From Streptomyces globisporus (GTDB lineage: Bacteria > Actinomycetota > Actinomycetes > Streptomycetales > Streptomycetaceae): a DNA stretch of 37,850 nucleotides. Location of the stretch: positions 1-37,850 of the forward strand of contig NZ_QWFA01000114.1 in assembly GCF_003501885.1 (NCBI RefSeq). Direction: 5' to 3'. The translations under genes were made by a program, and so were the position numbers. Below are positions 9,301 to 17,124 of this stretch, piece by piece (the stretch's first letter is position 1; the number at the start of each line of letters is the position of its first letter). The notes beneath the pieces are model-generated. The model worked only from the letters and a program-made list of their open reading frames with translations. It did not search any database and was not told the origin of the DNA.

Positions 9301-9341
9301 ACGACGGGCGGGGGAAGCACGCACCTTCCCCCGCCCGTCGT
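9301..9341. terminator. Strong terminator between the ThuA gene and the ebo-type cluster
   Basis: A perfect 17-bp inverted repeat (9301-9317 with 9325-9341) and a 7-nt loop start 17 bases past the ThuA-gene stop. The stem is almost all G/C. No U-tract follows, which is common for streptomycete terminators. It separates the secreted-protein gene from the cluster starting at 9376. Confidence 0.85.
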
Positions 9342-9375
9342 CCTCCACCCCGACCCATCCCCCAGGAGGCAGCCC

Positions 9376-10632
9376 GTGACCGCACACGCCGATCGTGAAG
9401 GCCGAACCGACGCCCCAGGCCGCACCGGCGCGCCGCTCACCTCCGAGGCCCCCGGTCTCGCGGGGACCGAGGGCCGTCCGGAGGCCATGGGCCTGGCCGG
9501 CGCCGCGGACCGTGCGCAGGTCGCGGGCCGCACCGGCGTCTGGTTCATCGGAGCACGCGGCTCCGTGGCGACCACCGTCACCGTGGGCTGCGCCGCCATC
9601 GCCGCGGGCCTCCACCCGCCGACCGGCATGGTCACCGAGACGCCCCCCTTCGCCGACAGCGGGCTGCCCGCCCTGGCCGACCTGGTCTTCGGTGGCCACG
9701 ACACCCTCGACTGCCCGCTGGCGAAGCGGGCCGAGGCGCTCGCCGACGGCGGCGTCCTCCCGCACGGGCTCCCCTCCGCCGTACGGGCCGAACTCGACGC
9801 CGCCGACGCCGAGATCCGCCCCGGCGGCCCCCTCCCGGGTGACATCCGCACCGACCAGGAACTCATCGCCGTGTTCGCCGCCGACCTCACCGATTTCGCC
9901 CACCGCCACGACCTGGCCCGCACCGTCGTGATCAACGTCGCCTCCACCGAACCCGCCCCCGGACCCGGCGACACCCGGCTGCCCGCCAGCTCCCTCTACG
10001 CGGCCGCCGCCCTGCGCGCCGGCTGCTCCTACGCCAACTTCACCCCGTCCACCGGGCTGCGCACCCCCGCGCTCACCGACACCGTCGCCTCCAGCGGACT
10101 TCCCCACGCCGGACGCGACGGCAAGACCGGCCAGACGCTGCTCCGCTCCGTGCTCGCGCCGATGTTCCTCCAGCGCGCCCTCGCCGTACGGGCGTGGTCC
10201 GGGTCGAACCTCCTGGGCGGCGGGGACGGAGCGGCGCTGGCCGATCCGGCGGCCGCCGCCGCGAAGAACGCGGGCAAGGAACGCGTCCTCGCCGACACCT
10301 TCGGCACCGCCCCCGAGGGCGAGGTGCACATCGACGACGTGCCCGCCATGGGCGACTGGAAGACCGCCTGGGACCACATCGCCTTCGACGGCTTCCTCGG
10401 CTCCCGCATGATCCTCCAGACCATCTGGCAGGGCTGCGACTCGGCCCTCGCCGCCCCGCTGGTCCTGGACCTGGCCCGGCTGCTCGCCCGCGCCCACGAG
10501 GCCGGGATCAGCGGGCCCCTGCCGGAGCTGGGCTTCTACTTCAAGGACCCGGACGGCGGTACGTCGGCGGCACTCGCCGAGCAGTACGCCACCCTGCTCA
10601 CCTTCGCCGAGCGGCTGCGGGACCAGGCGTGA
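9376..10632 (+). CDS. Inositol-3-phosphate synthase-family protein, first gene of the ebo-type cluster
   Basis: A 418-residue member of the NAD-dependent myo-inositol-1-phosphate synthase family. A disordered Gly/Ala/Arg tail (about 1-50) precedes the Rossmann segment VWFIGARGSVATTVTVG (55-71). Family landmarks are NVASTEP (near 186), GRDGKTGQTLL (near 248) and NLLGGGDGAAL (near 278), matching the NxxSTEP, GDDxKSGQT and NxLGxxDG motifs. The GTG start has CAGGAGG upstream. True synthases cyclise glucose-6-phosphate. Here the gene leads a cluster whose cyanobacterial counterpart carries a different NAD-dependent sugar-phosphate cyclase (EboD). I infer that this protein supplies an analogous cyclitol phosphate, not inositol for general metabolism. 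Substitutions in the motifs leave the substrate open. Confidence 0.9.
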   Translation: MTAHADREGRTDAPGRTGAPLTSEAPGLAGTEGRPEAMGLAGAADRAQVAGRTGVWFIGARGSVATTVTVGCAAIAAGLHPPTGMVTETPPFADSGLPALADLVFGGHDTLDCPLAKRAEALADGGVLPHGLPSAVRAELDAADAEIRPGGPLPGDIRTDQELIAVFAADLTDFAHRHDLARTVVINVASTEPAPGPGDTRLPASSLYAAAALRAGCSYANFTPSTGLRTPALTDTVASSGLPHAGRDGKTGQTLLRSVLAPMFLQRALAVRAWSGSNLLGGGDGAALADPAAAAAKNAGKERVLADTFGTAPEGEVHIDDVPAMGDWKTAWDHIAFDGFLGSRMILQTIWQGCDSALAAPLVLDLARLLARAHEAGISGPLPELGFYFKDPDGGTSAALAEQYATLLTFAERLRDQA

Positions 10633-10739
10633 GGCGGCCGGCACGAGCCCTTCCGGCCGCGCTGGTCGCGGCCCTGGCGGCCCTCGCGGCAGGGCCCGGG
10701 CGGCGGAACGGTTTTGCTCACGGCGTGAGGAAGGACGCC

Positions 10740-12098
10740 GTGACCCATGACAGCCTGTCCGGCGCGGGTGGGACTGCGCCCGCACCGGACAGGCCCGGAC
10801 CGCCCCCCACGGGCCGGAACGGGGAACAGGGCGCCGACGCCGAGGGCGCGGACCGCGCGGGTGCGGCCTCCGGGCCGGGCGCCGGCTCGGATACCGGGGC
10901 GGGTGTCGGCTCAGGTGCCGACCCGACCGCTGGCTCTGCCACCGACCGGGGCACGCCCCGGGAGCGCCTGCGGGCCTGGGCCGAACTGCTGCGCGTCTCC
11001 GCCCTGTTCTCCGTGCCCGGGGACGCCCTGGCGGGCGCCGCCGCGGTGGGCCGCCGGCCCGGCCGGGGCACCGCACTGGCGATCGGCGCGTCGCTCTGTC
11101 TGTACGAGGCCGGGATGGCCCTCAACGACTGGGCCGACCGTGAAGAGGACGCCGTCGACCGCCCGCACCGCCCGATCCCCTCGGGCCGCATCAGCCCGGC
11201 AGCCGCCCTGGGCGCGGCCGGGGTGCTGACCGCCGCGGGCCTCGCCCTGGCGGCCCGGGCGGGCCGCCCCGCACTGACGGTCGCCACGGGCCTGGCAGCC
11301 ACGGTCTGGGCCTACGACCTGCGCCTGAAGCACACGAAGGCGGGCCCGGCGGCCATGGCGGCGGCCCGCTCGCTGGACCTGCTGCTGGGGGCCACCGCGA
11401 CAGCGACGACCACGGTCACCGCTGGGCGTGCGCCGGGTGGAAGCCGTGCACGCGACAACGTTGCCGGAGCGTCGGCGACCGCACGAGCGATACCGGCACC
11501 GGGCACGCCGAAGGCATCCCCGGCCGCCCTGCCCGGCCTGGCCGCCCTCCCCGCCGCCCTGGTGCTCGGGGCGCACACCTACGGCGTCACCGCAGTGTCG
11601 CGCCACGAGACGCAGGGCGGCTCCACGGCGACGCCGCTCGCGGTCCTGGCCACGACGACGGCACTCGCGGCAGCGGTGCCGGGGGAGTGGCGGGGGCGGA
11701 GCCCCAGCGGTCCCACCACGACGGCGACGAGCCCCGCCGCCCGCGGAACCGACCCACGCCCGGTGGCACGCCTCGCCCGGGCGGTCGGCCCCACCGTCGG
11801 CCCGGACCCTGCGGCACGCCCCGAAAGCCTGCTCGGCAGGGCCGTCGCCGACCCCACCCGCCTCCTCACCCTCGTGCTCACCGGCGCCTACCTCCGTACC
11901 GCCGGACCACCCCTCCTGCACGCCGCGCTGAACCCGTCGCCGCCCCTGACCCAGCGGGCGGTCGGCGGCGGCATCCGGGCCATGATCCCGCTCCAGGCCG
12001 CGCTTACCGCCCGCGCCAAATCGCCCGTCACCGCTCTCGCCGTCATGGGGCTCGTCCCCCTCGCCCGCAGCCTCGCCCGGAAGGTGAGCCTCACATGA
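10740..12098 (+). CDS. eboC: UbiA-family prenyltransferase (EboC-like)
   Basis: An integral membrane prenyltransferase of 452 residues. The first Asp-rich motif reads NDWADREEDAVDRPHRPIP, which binds the prenyl diphosphate through Mg2+. The second conserved region is YDLRLKHTKAGPAAMAAARSLDLLLG. Several hydrophobic helices follow, ending in AMIPLQAALTARAKSP. UbiA proteins are normally about 300 residues. Here a Pro/Ala/Gly/Asp-rich N-terminal tail (about 1-75) and two low-complexity Thr/Ala/Pro/Arg inserts (about 218-267 and 317-367) add the extra length. The GTG at 10740 has GAGGAAGGA 4 bases upstream; GTG at 10725 is an alternative. The stop overlaps the next gene (ATGA). Acceptor and prenyl length are unknown. 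In ebo clusters this enzyme is thought to modify a lipid or a cyclitol carrier. Confidence 0.88.
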   Translation: MTHDSLSGAGGTAPAPDRPGPPPTGRNGEQGADAEGADRAGAASGPGAGSDTGAGVGSGADPTAGSATDRGTPRERLRAWAELLRVSALFSVPGDALAGAAAVGRRPGRGTALAIGASLCLYEAGMALNDWADREEDAVDRPHRPIPSGRISPAAALGAAGVLTAAGLALAARAGRPALTVATGLAATVWAYDLRLKHTKAGPAAMAAARSLDLLLGATATATTTVTAGRAPGGSRARDNVAGASATARAIPAPGTPKASPAALPGLAALPAALVLGAHTYGVTAVSRHETQGGSTATPLAVLATTTALAAAVPGEWRGRSPSGPTTTATSPAARGTDPRPVARLARAVGPTVGPDPAARPESLLGRAVADPTRLLTLVLTGAYLRTAGPPLLHAALNPSPPLTQRAVGGGIRAMIPLQAALTARAKSPVTALAVMGLVPLARSLARKVSLT

Positions 12099-12964
12099 CC
12101 CTCCACCTCGGATACGGCACCAACGGGCTCACCGACCTCCGCCTCGACGACGCCCTCGGCCTGCTCGCCGACCTCGGCTACGAGGGCGTCGGCCTGACGC
12201 TCGATCACATGCATCTGGACCCCATGGCCCCGGACCTCACCGAGCGGACCCGCCAGGTCCGCCGCCGGCTCACCGCCCTCGGGCTCCGGGTCACCGTCGA
12301 GACCGGCGCCCGCTATGTCCTCGACCCGCGCCGCAAGCACGGCCCCTCCCTCCTCGACCCGGACCCCGACGCCCGGGCCGCCCGCACCGCCCTGCTGGTC
12401 CGCGCCGTGGACGTGGCCGCCGAACTCGGCGCGCACGCCGTCCACTGCTTCAGCGGCATCACCCCGCCCGGCACCTCGACGGACACCGCGTGGAAACGGC
12501 TCACCGAGGCGCTCACCCCCGTCCTCGAAGCCGCCGACCGCTCCGGCATCCCCCTCGCGATCGAACCCGAACCCGGTCACCTCCTCGCCACCCTCGCCGA
12601 CTTCCACCACCTGCGCGGTCTCCTGGGCGACCCGGGACCGCTCGGCCTCACCCTCGACATCGGCCACTGCCAGTGCATGGAGGACGCATCGCCGGTGGAG
12701 TGCATCAGGGACTCCGCCCCCTGGCTCCGGCACGTCCAGATCGAGGACATGCGGCGCGGAGTCCACGAGCACCTGCCGTTCGGCGACGGGGAGATCGACT
12801 TCCCGCCCGTCCTCGCCGCGCTGGCTGCCTCGGACTACCGGGGCCTCACCGTCGTCGAACTGCCCCGCCACTCCCACGCCGGCCCCGAACTGGCCCGCAC
12901 CTCCATCGACTTCCTGCGCGACGCGATGACGCGCGGCACCGCGACGAAGGGAGCCGCCCCGTGA
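12095..12964 (+). CDS. Sugar phosphate isomerase/epimerase, TIM barrel, ebo-linked
   Basis: A 289-residue xylose-isomerase-like TIM barrel. Predicted metal ligands are Glu in AIEPEPGH, Asp in TLDIGHCQC, His in RHVQIEDM and Glu in VVELPRHSH. The start overlaps the prenyltransferase stop by four bases, and its own stop overlaps the EboA-like gene, so it is locked in the operon. It is distinct from the EboE-type barrel at 14467 and from the Tat-exported barrel at 17125. It probably isomerises, epimerises or dehydrates the product of the inositol-phosphate-synthase homologue, but the substrate is unknown. Confidence 0.92.
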   Translation: MTLHLGYGTNGLTDLRLDDALGLLADLGYEGVGLTLDHMHLDPMAPDLTERTRQVRRRLTALGLRVTVETGARYVLDPRRKHGPSLLDPDPDARAARTALLVRAVDVAAELGAHAVHCFSGITPPGTSTDTAWKRLTEALTPVLEAADRSGIPLAIEPEPGHLLATLADFHHLRGLLGDPGPLGLTLDIGHCQCMEDASPVECIRDSAPWLRHVQIEDMRRGVHEHLPFGDGEIDFPPVLAALAASDYRGLTVVELPRHSHAGPELARTSIDFLRDAMTRGTATKGAAP

Positions 12965-13611
12965 TGACGGCCCGCAAGGAACTGGACGCCGAACTCGGCG
13001 GCACCGCCCGCGCCTGGCTGGACGAGGCCCTGGCCGAGGCCGCCCACGACGCGGCAGCCGCCCCCGACGCCCTCCGCGCGGAGGTGAGCCCCTGCGCCTC
13101 CCCGCCCTGGGAACTGCGCTACGCCGCCGCGGGCCGGCACTGCGGACCGGAGCACGCCGACTCCGTACGCTCCCTCCTGCTCGTCGAGGCCCGCGCCCCG
13201 CTGTCCTCCGTCACCCGGCTCTACGAACAGGGCACTGCCGCCGAACGTCGCGCCGTCCTGCTCACCCTGCACCTCCTCGACCTCGGCGACACCGCTCTCC
13301 CGCTCGTCGAGGACGCCCTGCGCGCCAACGACACCCGGCTGGTCGCCGCGGCCGTCGGCCCCTACGCCGCCGACCACCTCGACCCGCACGCCTGGCGGCA
13401 CGCCGTGCTGAAGTGCCTGTTCACCGAGGTGCCCGTCGCGGCCGTGGCCCGGCTCGCCGACCGCGCCCGCGGCGACGCCGAACTCGCCCGCATGCTGGAC
13501 GACTTCGCCGCCGAACGCACCGCGGCGGGCCGCCCCGTCCCCGAAGACCTGCGCACGGTGCTCGCCCTCACCGCCCCGACCGCAGCCCCCGCCCCCACGG
13601 AGGAGTTCTGA
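12961..13611 (+). CDS. eboA: EboA-domain protein
   Basis: A 216-residue, mostly helical, Ala/Leu/Arg-rich protein with no recognised catalytic motif. Features that mark it as EboA-like are position (between the TIM barrel and a TatD-type gene), length, and the helical-repeat pattern VTRLYEQGTAAERRAVLLTL ... AVGPYAADHLDPHAWRHAVL. I placed the start at GTG 12961, which gives a GTGA overlap with the upstream stop and has AAGGGAG 7 bases before it. ATG 12964 (215 residues) is equally possible. The stop overlaps the EboB ATG (TGATG). Its role in ebo clusters is unknown; a scaffold or helper role is inference. Confidence 0.85.
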   Translation: MMTARKELDAELGGTARAWLDEALAEAAHDAAAAPDALRAEVSPCASPPWELRYAAAGRHCGPEHADSVRSLLLVEARAPLSSVTRLYEQGTAAERRAVLLTLHLLDLGDTALPLVEDALRANDTRLVAAAVGPYAADHLDPHAWRHAVLKCLFTEVPVAAVARLADRARGDAELARMLDDFAAERTAAGRPVPEDLRTVLALTAPTAAPAPTEEF

Positions 13612-14459
13612 TGCGCATCTTCGACCCCCACATCCACATGACCTCCCGCACCACCGACGACTACCGGGCGATGTACGACGCGGGCGTCCGCGCGCTCGTC
13701 GAACCCTCCTTCTGGCTCGGCCAGCCCCGCACCTCGCCCGCCAGCTTCTTCGACTACTTCGACGCACTGCTCGGCTGGGAGCCCTTCCGCGCCTCCCAAT
13801 ACGGCATAGCCCACCACTGCACGCTCGCCCTCAACCCCAAGGAGGCGAACGACCCCCGCTGCACCCCCGTCCTGGACGCGCTGCCCCGCTATCTCGTGAA
13901 GGACTCCGTCGTCGCCGTCGGCGAGATCGGCTACGACTCCATGACCCCGGCCGAGGACCACGCGCTGGCCGCCCAGCTCCAGCTCGCCGCCGACCACGGC
14001 CTGCCCGCCCTCGTCCACACCCCGCACCGCGACAAGCTCGCCGGTCTCCACCGCACCATCGACGTCATCCGTGAATCGAACCTCCCCCCGGAGTTCGTCC
14101 TGCTCGACCACCTCAATGAGACAACCGTAAAGGCCGCCACTGACAGCGGCTGCTGGGCCGGGTTCTCCATCTACCCGGACACCAAGATGGACGAGGACCG
14201 CATGGTCACCATCCTCCAGAACCACGGCACCGAGAAGATCCTCGTGAACTCGGCCGCCGACTGGGGGAAGAGCGACCCCCTCAAGACCCGTAAGGTCGCC
14301 GACGCGATGCTGAAGGCCGGCTTCACCGAGGACGACGTGGACCAGGTCCTGTGGCGCAACCCGGTCGCCTTCTACGGCCAGAGCGGCCGCCTCCAGCTGG
14401 ACGTGCTCACCCCCGACCCGCTCCACGAGGGCAACTCCATCCTGCGCGGCGGGGAGTGA
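13611..14459 (+). CDS. eboB: TatD-family metal-dependent hydrolase (EboB-like)
   Basis: A 282-residue amidohydrolase-superfamily TIM barrel. Metal ligands are the HxH pair His7/His9 in FDPHIHM, a Glu in VAVGEIGYDS, His residues in LVHTPH and LLDHLNE, and an Asp in NSAADWGKSDP. TatD proteins are usually nucleases or phosphodiesterase-like hydrolases; those in ebo clusters form a separate subgroup acting on an unknown metabolite. GGAGG lies just before the TGATG junction with eboA. The next gene follows after 7 bases, consistent with one long polycistronic message. Confidence 0.9.
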   Translation: MRIFDPHIHMTSRTTDDYRAMYDAGVRALVEPSFWLGQPRTSPASFFDYFDALLGWEPFRASQYGIAHHCTLALNPKEANDPRCTPVLDALPRYLVKDSVVAVGEIGYDSMTPAEDHALAAQLQLAADHGLPALVHTPHRDKLAGLHRTIDVIRESNLPPEFVLLDHLNETTVKAATDSGCWAGFSIYPDTKMDEDRMVTILQNHGTEKILVNSAADWGKSDPLKTRKVADAMLKAGFTEDDVDQVLWRNPVAFYGQSGRLQLDVLTPDPLHEGNSILRGGE

Positions 14460-14466
14460 GGCGGCC

Positions 14467-15642
14467 ATGCGCTTCCGCCACCCGGACGGCTCCACCGTCC
14501 ACCTCGCCTACTGCACCAACGTCCACCCCGCCGAAACCCTCGACGGCGTCCGCGCCCAGCTCCGCGACCACTGCGAACCCGTCCGCCGCCGGCTCGGCCG
14601 GGACCGGCTCGGCATCGGCCTCTGGCTCGCCCGGGACGCCGCCCGCACCCTGATCAACGACCCCGCCGAACTGCGCGCCCTGCGCTCCGAACTCGACAGC
14701 CGCGGCCTGGAAGTGGTCACCCTCAACGGCTTCCCGTACGAAGGGTTCGGCGCCGACGAGGTCAAATACCGGGTTTACCGGCCGGACTGGACCGAACCCG
14801 ACCGCCTCGCCCACACCACCGACCTCGCCCGCCTCCTGGCCGCCCTGCTCCCCGACGACACCACCGAGGGCACCATCTCCACCCTGCCCCTCGCCTGGCG
14901 CACCCCCTACGACGGCGACCCCGAGGCGGCCCGCACCGCGCGCTCCGCCCTCACCACCCTCGCCCAGCGCCTCGACGCCCTGGCCGAGATGACGGGCAAG
15001 TCCATCCGCATCGGCCTCGAACCGGAACCTGGCTGCACGGTCGAGACCACCGCCGACGCGATCGCCCCGCTCACCGACGTCGGCCACGACCGCATCGGCA
15101 TCTGCGTCGACACCTGCCACCTCGCCACCTCCTTCGAGGACCCCGCGACCGCGCTCGACGCCCTGGCCGCCGCCGGTGTCCGCATCGTCAAGTCCCAGCT
15201 CTCCGCCGCCCTGCACGCCGAGGACCCGCACCTGCCCGAGGTCCGCACCGCGCTCGCCACGTTCGCCGAACCCCGCTTCCTGCACCAGACCCGCACCAGC
15301 ACGGCGGCCGGGCTGCGCGGCACCGACGACCTCGACGAGGCCCTCGCCGGCCGGGCGCTCCCGGACTCCACCCCCTGGCGCGCCCACTTCCACGTACCGC
15401 TGCACGCACCCCCGGCGCCCCCGCTGACCTCGACGCTCCCCGTGCTCCGGGACGCGCTCGCCCGGCTCGTCGGCGGACCCGCGCCCCTGACCCGGCACCT
15501 GGAGGTCGAGACGTACACCTGGCAGGCGCTGCCCGCGGAGCTGCGGCCCCGCACCCGCACCCAGCTCGCCGACGGCATCGCCGCCGAACTCACCCTCGCC
15601 CGCGACCTCCTGGTCGACCTCGGCCTCAAGGAACTGCCATGA
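14467..15642 (+). CDS. eboE: EboE-like metabolite traffic protein (TIM barrel)
   Basis: A 391-residue xylose-isomerase-like protein. The N-terminal HLAYCTNVHPAETLDG is characteristic of EboE. Metal-site candidates are Glu in GLEPEPGCTVE, Asp in CVDTCHLATSFED and Glu in LEVETYTW. It carries an extra C-terminal segment relative to simple sugar isomerases. The gene starts 8 bases past the eboB stop, and its stop overlaps eboF (ATGA). In Nostoc punctiforme the ebo genes are needed for scytonemin monomer to reach the periplasm. No scytonemin genes are present here, so the actinomycete cargo is unknown. Confidence 0.92.
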   Translation: MRFRHPDGSTVHLAYCTNVHPAETLDGVRAQLRDHCEPVRRRLGRDRLGIGLWLARDAARTLINDPAELRALRSELDSRGLEVVTLNGFPYEGFGADEVKYRVYRPDWTEPDRLAHTTDLARLLAALLPDDTTEGTISTLPLAWRTPYDGDPEAARTARSALTTLAQRLDALAEMTGKSIRIGLEPEPGCTVETTADAIAPLTDVGHDRIGICVDTCHLATSFEDPATALDALAAAGVRIVKSQLSAALHAEDPHLPEVRTALATFAEPRFLHQTRTSTAAGLRGTDDLDEALAGRALPDSTPWRAHFHVPLHAPPAPPLTSTLPVLRDALARLVGGPAPLTRHLEVETYTWQALPAELRPRTRTQLADGIAAELTLARDLLVDLGLKELP

Positions 15643-17057
15643 GCGCGCCCGAACCCGGCACGGAAACCGCACAGGAGACCGGCGGCCCCACCCCCCTCCT
15701 CGTTCTCGACGTCGTCGGCCTCACCCCGCAGCTGCTGGCCCACATGCCGAACCTCCGGGCCCTGGGGGAACAGGGCGCGCAGGCCCCGCTGTCCACCGTG
15801 CTGCCCGCCGTCACCTGCGCCGCCCAGTCCACGTTCCTCACCGGGGCGATGCCCGCCGAACACGGCATCGTCGCCAACGGCTGGTACTTCCGCGAGCTCG
15901 GCGACGTCCTGCTGTGGCGCCAGCACAACGGGCTCGTCGAGGGCGACAAACTCTGGGACGCCGCCCGCCGCGCCCACCCCGGCTACACGGTCGCCAACAT
16001 CTGCTGGTGGTACGCGATGGGCGCCGACACCGACTGGACCGTCACTCCGCGCCCCGTCTACTACGCCGACGGCCGCAAGGAACCCGACTGCTACACCCGG
16101 CCCCCCGCCCTCCACGACGAACTGACCGACAAACTCGGCACGTTCCCCCTCTTCCACTTCTGGGGCCCCGGCGCCGACCTCGTCTCCTCCCAGTGGATCA
16201 TCGACGCCACCCGCCACATCATCGCCACCCGCACCCCCGACCTCGCCCTCTGCTATCTGCCGCACCTGGACTACGACCTCCAGCGCTTCGGCCCCGACGA
16301 CCCCCGCTCCCACCGGGCCGCCGCCGACCTCGACCGGGCCATCGCCCCGCTGCTGGCCGACGCCCGCGCCGAAGGCCGTACGGTCGTCGCCCTCTCCGAA
16401 TACGGCATCACTCGCGTCGACCGCCCGATCGACATCAACCGGGCCCTGCGCCGGGTGGGCCTGCTGGAGGTCCACACCCAGGACGGCATGGAATACCTGG
16501 ACCCGATGGCCTCCCGCGCCTTCGCCGTCGCCGACCACCAGCTCGCCCACATCTACGTACGCCGCCCCGAGGACCTGGAGGCGACCCGGGCCGCCCTCGC
16601 GGACCTGCCCGGCATCCAGCAGCTCCTCGACGACGAGGGCAAGAAGGAGCACCACCTGGACCACCCGCGCTCCGGCGAACTGGTCGCCGTCGCGGAGAAG
16701 GACGCGTGGTTCACGTACTACTACTGGCTCGACGACGCGCGCGCCCCCGACTTCGCCCAGCTCGTCGAGATCCACCGCAAGCCCGGCTACGACCCCGTCG
16801 AGCTCTTCATGGACCCAGAGGACCCCTACGTCCGGGTCAAGGCCGTCTCGGCGGTCGCCCGCAAGAAGCTCGGCATGCGCTACCGCATGGCGGTCGTCCC
16901 GCTGGACCCCTCACCTATTCGCGGCAGCCACGGCCGCCTCCCCGAGAGCGACGACGAAGGTCCGCTCATCCTCTGCTCCACCCCCCACGTGTTCACCGAC
17001 CGGGTCAGGGCCACCGAAGTGAAGTCCCTGCTCCTCCAGCTTGCCGGACTGCACTGA
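15639..17057 (+). CDS. eboF: Alkaline phosphatase/NPP-like phosphodiesterase (EboF-like)
   Basis: A 472-residue member of the alkaline-phosphatase superfamily, nucleotide pyrophosphatase branch. LLVLDVVGLTPQ gives the first metal Asp. PAVTCAAQSTFLTGAMPAEHGI holds the Thr nucleophile and the typical HGI. The remaining metal-site motifs are unusual: the family's D-x3-GH-x2-GP becomes LDYDLQRFGP and SDHGM becomes SEYGI. SHGRLPESDDEGP keeps a late His. From memory, ebo-linked homologues share such changes, so metal chemistry may differ from true NPPs. No signal peptide is visible, so it is probably cytosolic. It overlaps eboE by four bases and is the last gene before a 67-bp gap. Confidence 0.88.
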   Translation: MSAPEPGTETAQETGGPTPLLVLDVVGLTPQLLAHMPNLRALGEQGAQAPLSTVLPAVTCAAQSTFLTGAMPAEHGIVANGWYFRELGDVLLWRQHNGLVEGDKLWDAARRAHPGYTVANICWWYAMGADTDWTVTPRPVYYADGRKEPDCYTRPPALHDELTDKLGTFPLFHFWGPGADLVSSQWIIDATRHIIATRTPDLALCYLPHLDYDLQRFGPDDPRSHRAAADLDRAIAPLLADARAEGRTVVALSEYGITRVDRPIDINRALRRVGLLEVHTQDGMEYLDPMASRAFAVADHQLAHIYVRRPEDLEATRAALADLPGIQQLLDDEGKKEHHLDHPRSGELVAVAEKDAWFTYYYWLDDARAPDFAQLVEIHRKPGYDPVELFMDPEDPYVRVKAVSAVARKKLGMRYRMAVVPLDPSPIRGSHGRLPESDDEGPLILCSTPHVFTDRVRATEVKSLLLQLAGLH

Positions 17058-17124
17058 CAAGCCCCGTTACGCACCCGGCACCGCACCACTCATCCCGTCA
17101 GGTCAGCAAGGGAGACACCCGAAC

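Noticed and set aside
5384..9385. 1,333-codon minus-strand open frame opposite the ThuA gene
   Set aside because: It mirrors the third-position GC of the real gene. No motif, no ribosome site, and the sense strand gives five recognisable domains.
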